A DNA stretch of 9,925 nucleotides from an uncultured Bacillus sp. (GTDB taxonomy: Bacteria; Bacillota; Bacilli; Bacillales; Cytobacillaceae): the NCBI GenBank assembly GCA_937902115.1, contig CALGSR010000439.1, forward strand, positions 1 to 9,925, read 5' to 3'. Both the position numbers and the translations under genes were made by a program. Below, one piece after another: positions 7,023 through 9,925 of this stretch (position 1 is the stretch's first letter; each line of letters opens with the position of its first letter). The notes beneath the pieces were generated by a model. That model made no database searches. It was not told where the DNA came from and saw nothing but the letters and a program-made list of their open reading frames with translations.

Positions 7023-7027
7023 CCCCT
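7023..7027 (-). promoter_or_regulatory. Ribosome binding site that decides the ABC ATPase start
   Basis: AGGGG on the minus strand, 8 bases before the ATG at 7014. It is directly next to the GTG at 7023, too close for initiation there. Confidence 0.65.
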
Positions 7028-7029
7028 GC

Positions 7030-7058
7030 TCATAGAATCATAGAGTACACATACACAT
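7030..7058 (-). repeat. Two short tandem repeats in the leader of the ABC operon
   Basis: In plus-strand terms, TCATAGAA/TCATAGAG (7030-7045) is an 8-base unit with one mismatch, followed by ACACAT twice (7047-7058). They fill the untranslated leader between the predicted -10 and the ribosome binding site. No function is evident; chance is possible. Confidence 0.4.
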
Positions 7059-7062
7059 CTCT

Positions 7063-7091
7063 AGCATAGCAGGAAATATTCGTTATGTTCA
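7063..7091 (-). promoter_or_regulatory. Candidate promoter of the ABC exporter operon
   Basis: On the minus strand: TGAACA (7091-7086, 4 of 6 consensus), a 17-base spacer, then TATGCT (7068-7063) preceded by TGC, an extended -10. The predicted start near 7056 gives a leader of about 40 bases. Confidence 0.6.
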
Positions 7092-7133
7092 GTATAAATT
7101 AGTTATTTTTGTTATTTATTCGTTTTGAAAATG

Positions 7134-7168
7134 AAAAAAGCAATCGAATAGCAAATATATTCGATCGC
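7134..7168 (-). terminator. Rho-independent terminator of the PepSY gene
   Basis: On the minus strand GCGATCGAATA (7168-7158) pairs with TATTCGATTGC (7150-7140) through an 11-bp stem containing one G-T pair. The loop is 7 bases. Six T residues follow (7139-7134). It starts 18 bases after the PepSY stop and separates this module from the exporter operon. Confidence 0.9.
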
Positions 7169-7186
7169 ACTTTTCAGGCAAAACCC

Positions 7187-7936
7187 TTAATCATCATCGT
7201 TATCGTTATCGTCATCGTTATCGTCATCGTCGTCTGCATGCGTAATCGACTTAACTACTCCTGTAATGGAATTGATTTCAACAATATATTCGTGCTCATC
7301 ACCCATTTCAACATTCACAATGTAATAGGCTATCCCATTAACCGTCTGAAGCCAAATGTCTTCAACCGCGCCCGTTCCCCCTGCCTGAACAAGTGCAATA
7401 GCAGCTGCCTCTTGCTCTGTCAGCTTTGTAGCTACTTGATTCGTATTCACAGTCACTTCTTTCACAATCGTTAAAGTCGATTCTCCCATCCCATGACGAA
7501 GGACCGCAACATAAACATTCCCCGTTTCATCTCTCTTCCTCTCAAGCGAAACGATGTCGCCCTTCTGCTTATTAATCGCAATTGCTTTAATGTCCTCTTC
7601 ATTTAACTCTATACTTGAAGCTAACCCCATATCATCCGACTTTTTAGAATGAGGGGGGTCTGCTATTTTTTTTAAAGAGGAAATCTCACCGGAACTAGCA
7701 TTCATTTTCAGTTCGTAAAGCCCTGTTTTCCGATCTATTTTCATTACAAATTCATCCGCTTGTTGTTCAATACTTGAAACAGTACCAGAATAGCGCTCCG
7801 ACGCAATCTTTTTCGCTTCCTCAGCAGTTAATACACCGGCGTCGAAGAGGATTGGCTTTGTCAAAGGAATAATAAATACCATGAAAAGGATTAAGATAAT
7901 AGCTCCACTGCCAATCCAAATTAGCTTCTTTTTCAT
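7187..7936 (-). CDS. Membrane-anchored PepSY-domain protein with acidic Asp/Asn tail
   Basis: 249 residues. A basic N-terminus (MKKK) and one hydrophobic helix (about 5-24) should anchor it with the rest outside the cytoplasm; no lipobox Cys is seen. A clear PepSY unit lies at about 36-91 (LTAEEAKKIA start, Gly-rich turn near 82) and another at about 171-232 (LTEQEAAAIAL to TGVVKSI). The middle region (109-166) looks like a diverged third copy. PepSY domains are known as inhibitor or propeptide modules of M4 peptidases and as extracytoplasmic partners of signalling proteins. The last 15 residues are only Asp and Asn. It lies downstream of a two-component pair on the same strand, an order that recalls ykoG-ykoH-ykoI/ykoJ of B. 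subtilis. A GAGGTGG site precedes the ATG at 7936 by a short spacing. It has its own candidate promoter. Function is unknown; a feedback or ligand-handling role for the kinase is inference. Confidence 0.88.
   Translation of the reverse strand: MKKKLIWIGSGAIILILFMVFIIPLTKPILFDAGVLTAEEAKKIASERYSGTVSSIEQQADEFVMKIDRKTGLYELKMNASSGEISSLKKIADPPHSKKSDDMGLASSIELNEEDIKAIAINKQKGDIVSLERKRDETGNVYVAVLRHGMGESTLTIVKEVTVNTNQVATKLTEQEAAAIALVQAGGTGAVEDIWLQTVNGIAYYIVNVEMGDEHEYIVEINSITGVVKSITHADDDDDNDDDNDNDDD
7190..7234 (-). repeat. In-frame GAT/RAC tandem repeat encoding the acidic tail
   Basis: On the minus strand, the 12-base unit GATGACGATAAC occurs twice exactly (7228-7217 and 7216-7205), followed by GATAAC and three GAT codons, directly before the stop. 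It encodes DDDDDNDDDNDNDDD. Such simple repeats can change length by slippage in multiples that keep the frame. Confidence 0.85.
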
Positions 7937-7962
7937 TTTCCCACCTCGTTCATTTTTCTTCT

Positions 7963-7998
7963 ATTATGTCTGATGAAGATGAGAATTTGATGAGAATT
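7963..7998 (-). promoter_or_regulatory. Candidate activator-dependent promoter with 11-bp-spaced direct repeats
   Basis: On the minus strand, AATTCTCATC occurs at 7998-7989 and again at 7987-7978, exactly 11 bases apart (one helical turn). Nine bases after the second copy is CATAAT (7968-7963), a good -10, but no -35 is recognisable at 16-18 bases. Tandem half-sites at one-turn spacing overlapping the -35 are characteristic of OmpR/PhoB-family activators, and such a regulator is encoded just upstream. The predicted transcript starts about 20 bases before the PepSY ATG. Binding by this particular regulator is inference. Confidence 0.6.
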
Positions 7999-8001
7999 CC
8001 C

Positions 8002-9372
8002 TTATTTTTTGGAAAAATGCTCATATACCGGGAGTTCAATCGTAACGGTTGTCCCAATCCCTTCTAAGCTGTCCAAATTCATCACAGCATTCATCGCTTG
8101 GGCAATGTCACGGGCTAAGGACAAACCCAGACCAGAGCCGCCCATCTTTCGACTCCTCGCTTTATCAACTCGGAAAAATCGATCAAATATTTTAGGCAGA
8201 TCTTCTTTTGGAATTCCAATTCCTTTATCGCTGATTTGAATATAGGGATGCCCCTTTTTTATTCCAACTTCAACGGTTATTTCGTCCTCACTGTATTTTC
8301 TCGCATTATCCAATAGGATATAGGTTAGCTGCTTTAGTTTTTGCTCATCGGCAAGAGTCATAATCTTTTCTTCTAAAATCTGAAGTTGAATGTCCCGATG
8401 ATAGGCATTTTCAAAGGCTTTTACCGTCTCGCTCATATGTGTACCAAGATCAAGGACTTCCTTTTGAATCTTCCACTCCGCATCATGCTTAGCTAAAAGC
8501 AGTAATTGTTCAATCATATTTTTCATGCGAATCGATTCAGAATGGATCGCCTCGATTGATTCGTGAAATAAATCCGGTTCATTCAAGCCCCTTCTTTTTA
8601 GGAGACTGGAGTAGCTTTCAATAATCGTTAACGGCGTCCTTAATTCATGTGACGCATTGGCAACAAACTGATCTTGTTTTTCAAAGTTAGTTTCTAACAA
8701 ATCAATCATATGATTAAAGGTCTCACGCATTTCATACAATTCATCTTTTGAGTCCTCTTCTAACTCAATTCGTTTAAATTGACCGCTTTTACGAATATCT
8801 GTCATCGTCTCAATGAGCGAAATAATCGGTCTTGTAATTAAATTGCTTAAAATTCGGCTCGATAATAAAACAGGGATCAATACGATGATGGTCACAGAAA
8901 TAAGGACAAGCCGAAGTATGGCCAAGTCTTCCACTGTCATTTGAATACTGTTGTATATTTGTAAATTTGCAACGTCTCCATTTTGCAGAATAATCGGAAT
9001 TGAATTAAAGGCATAATGTTTCCCTTCATACTCAATTCCCTCGATTTTCTGCTCATTATAAAATTGTATGTTGCGATCGATGAGTTTTCTTTCGGATGGC
9101 GTAACAGATTGTGTTGCTTCCTTCTTATCAGACGTAACGATTTGAATCATGCCGTTTACCGGGGCATATGCCCGTACAAGGGTATTTGCCGATATTTTTC
9201 CTAAAGAGCCAGTGATCGCTTCGGCGTTTTTCTCTGCTTCTTTCCTGGCCTGCTCCAACTCACTGTCGAGGATTAGATTACTAAAAATGAAATAAACAGC
9301 GAAATTAGTAATGATAAATAATCCGATAAATAATACAGCAGTGGATAAATTTATTTTGTTACGCAGCTTCAT
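8002..9372 (-). CDS. Two-component sensor histidine kinase (YkoH-like)
   Basis: 456 residues. Membrane helix 1 at about 10-32, an extracytoplasmic sensing region of about 115 residues (36-150), membrane helix 2 at about 152-175, a HAMP linker (about 170-226), then a HisKA domain with the phosphorylated His242 in NASHELRTPL. The ATP-binding domain shows the N box LLDNARKY (Asn356), G1 box DKGIGIP (382-388), F box at 396-401 and G2 box GGSGLGLSLA (411-420). All kinase motifs are intact. The start ATG at 9372 overlaps the regulator stop as ATGA, with GAGGG upstream, so the two are translationally coupled. No terminator is seen in the 65 bases before the PepSY gene, so read-through is likely. The sensing domain has no motif I recognise, so the signal is unknown; similarity to B. 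subtilis YkoH is judged from gene order and general form. Confidence 0.95.
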   Translation of the reverse strand: MKLRNKINLSTAVLFIGLFIITNFAVYFIFSNLILDSELEQARKEAEKNAEAITGSLGKISANTLVRAYAPVNGMIQIVTSDKKEATQSVTPSERKLIDRNIQFYNEQKIEGIEYEGKHYAFNSIPIILQNGDVANLQIYNSIQMTVEDLAILRLVLISVTIIVLIPVLLSSRILSNLITRPIISLIETMTDIRKSGQFKRIELEEDSKDELYEMRETFNHMIDLLETNFEKQDQFVANASHELRTPLTIIESYSSLLKRRGLNEPDLFHESIEAIHSESIRMKNMIEQLLLLAKHDAEWKIQKEVLDLGTHMSETVKAFENAYHRDIQLQILEEKIMTLADEQKLKQLTYILLDNARKYSEDEITVEVGIKKGHPYIQISDKGIGIPKEDLPKIFDRFFRVDKARSRKMGGSGLGLSLARDIAQAMNAVMNLDSLEGIGTTVTIELPVYEHFSKK

Positions 9373-9925
9373 TTATCTTCCCTCAAAACATACCCCACCC
9401 CGCGGACCGTATGGATAAGCGCTTGCTCCGTATTCTGGTCCATTTTTTTGCGTAAATATCGAATATAGACATCGACGACATTCGTATCACCGAGATAGTC
9501 ATATCCCCAAACTGCTTCAATGATTTGTTCTCTATTTAATACAAGTCGTTTATTTTTCAATAAATAAATAAGCAGATCAAATTCACGAGGTGTCAAATCA
9601 ATATGCTCGTCCCCTCTTATGACTTCCCTTGTTTGTTCATTGACGATTAAATCCGCCATTTGCAGGACACCAGTTGGATCCTCCTCTTTTGGGATTTCCA
9701 TTGGTTTCATCCGCAATGCAGCACGAATTCGAGCAAGCAGTTCTTCAATTTGAAATGGTTTCGTAATATAATCATTTGCGCCTAGGTCCAGTCCGGAAAC
9801 TTTATCTTCAACAGAACTTTTGGCTGTTAATAGGATCACGGGTGTGTACGAGTCATGCGTTCGGATACGGCGCAGTAATTCGATCCCGCTAATTCCCGGC
9901 AGCATAATATCCAAAAGAACTAAAT
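9369..9925 (-). CDS. OmpR-family response regulator (5' end cut by window edge)
   Basis: The reading frame is open to the right edge, so the true start lies outside; an internal TTG at 9914 would only be a pseudo-start inside the receiver domain. The visible part begins at LVLLDIMLPG, where the Asp encoded at 9909-9911 is the expected phosphorylation site. It continues with the switch Thr (VILLTAKSS) and conserved Lys (YITKPFQ) of the receiver. After a linker comes a winged-helix DNA-binding domain ending in HTVRGVGYVL, typical of OmpR/PhoB regulators. Roughly 45-50 N-terminal residues are missing, judging by usual family length. The stop overlaps the kinase start by ATGA, giving a regulator-kinase-PepSY order. 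It is the natural candidate to bind the direct repeats at 7978-7998. Promoter and self-regulation cannot be judged because the upstream DNA is absent. Confidence 0.95.
   Translation of the reverse strand, partial: LVLLDIMLPGISGIELLRRIRTHDSYTPVILLTAKSSVEDKVSGLDLGANDYITKPFQIEELLARIRAALRMKPMEIPKEEDPTGVLQMADLIVNEQTREVIRGDEHIDLTPREFDLLIYLLKNKRLVLNREQIIEAVWGYDYLGDTNVVDVYIRYLRKKMDQNTEQALIHTVRGVGYVLREDK

Noticed and set aside
7086..7140. Possible control of the ABC exporter by the neighbouring two-component system
   Set aside because: No copy of the AATTCTCATC repeat is found near the exporter promoter, which has a reasonable -35 and extended -10, and a strong terminator separates the units.
7109..7474. 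Plus-strand frame of 121 codons with a run of Ile/Val residues
   Set aside because: It is the antisense shadow of the PepSY gene's GAT/RAC repeat and has no ribosome binding site or recognisable domain.

Overview
The window looks like a chromosomal segment of a low-GC, Gram-positive, endospore-former-type bacterium of the Bacillaceae (Bacillus, Neobacillus, Mesobacillus and similar). This is inferred from AT-rich coding DNA, strong AGGAGG-type ribosome binding sites, sigma-A-like promoters, and protein types that closely match Bacillus families (a TepA-like ClpP homologue, a YkoG/YkoH-type two-component pair with a PepSY protein, and MenC of the OSBS/NSAR branch). I see no insertion sequence, phage gene, CRISPR array, tRNA or rRNA. 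Eight of the nine protein genes lie on the minus strand; only menC is on the plus strand.

Layout, left to right. Position 1-755 (minus) holds a nearly complete tepA that runs off the left edge. Next come a Nudix hydrolase of the CoA-pyrophosphatase type (minus; its start is corrected here to 1466), a DinB/YfiT-like metal-binding protein (minus), and a PPK2 polyphosphate kinase (minus). A 274-base divergent intergenic region separates ppk2 from menC (plus). menC converges on an ABC exporter pair, and a strong bidirectional terminator lies between them. The exporter consists of an ATPase (start corrected to 7014) and a 12-helix permease, coupled through a TAATG overlap. The right end is a signalling module read leftward: an OmpR-family response regulator cut by the right edge, a sensor kinase overlapping it by ATGA, and then a membrane-anchored PepSY protein with a striking Asp/Asn tail.

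How the genes work together. Most of the left half is a string of single-gene units with separate housekeeping or stress roles: membrane-associated proteolysis, nucleotide-derivative hydrolysis, polyphosphate-linked nucleotide metabolism, and menaquinone or amino-acid racemase chemistry. The exporter pair is a self-contained operon with its own promoter. The most coherent system is regulator-kinase-PepSY. Between the kinase and the PepSY gene there are two perfect 10-base direct repeats at an 11-base period, placed just upstream of a good -10 that lacks a -35. This is the layout expected of an OmpR/PhoB-type activator site, and it suggests that the PepSY protein is a regulated output, or feedback arm, of its own sensor. 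Nothing in the window is convincingly a wholly new system; the PepSY module and its control region are the parts most worth a second look.
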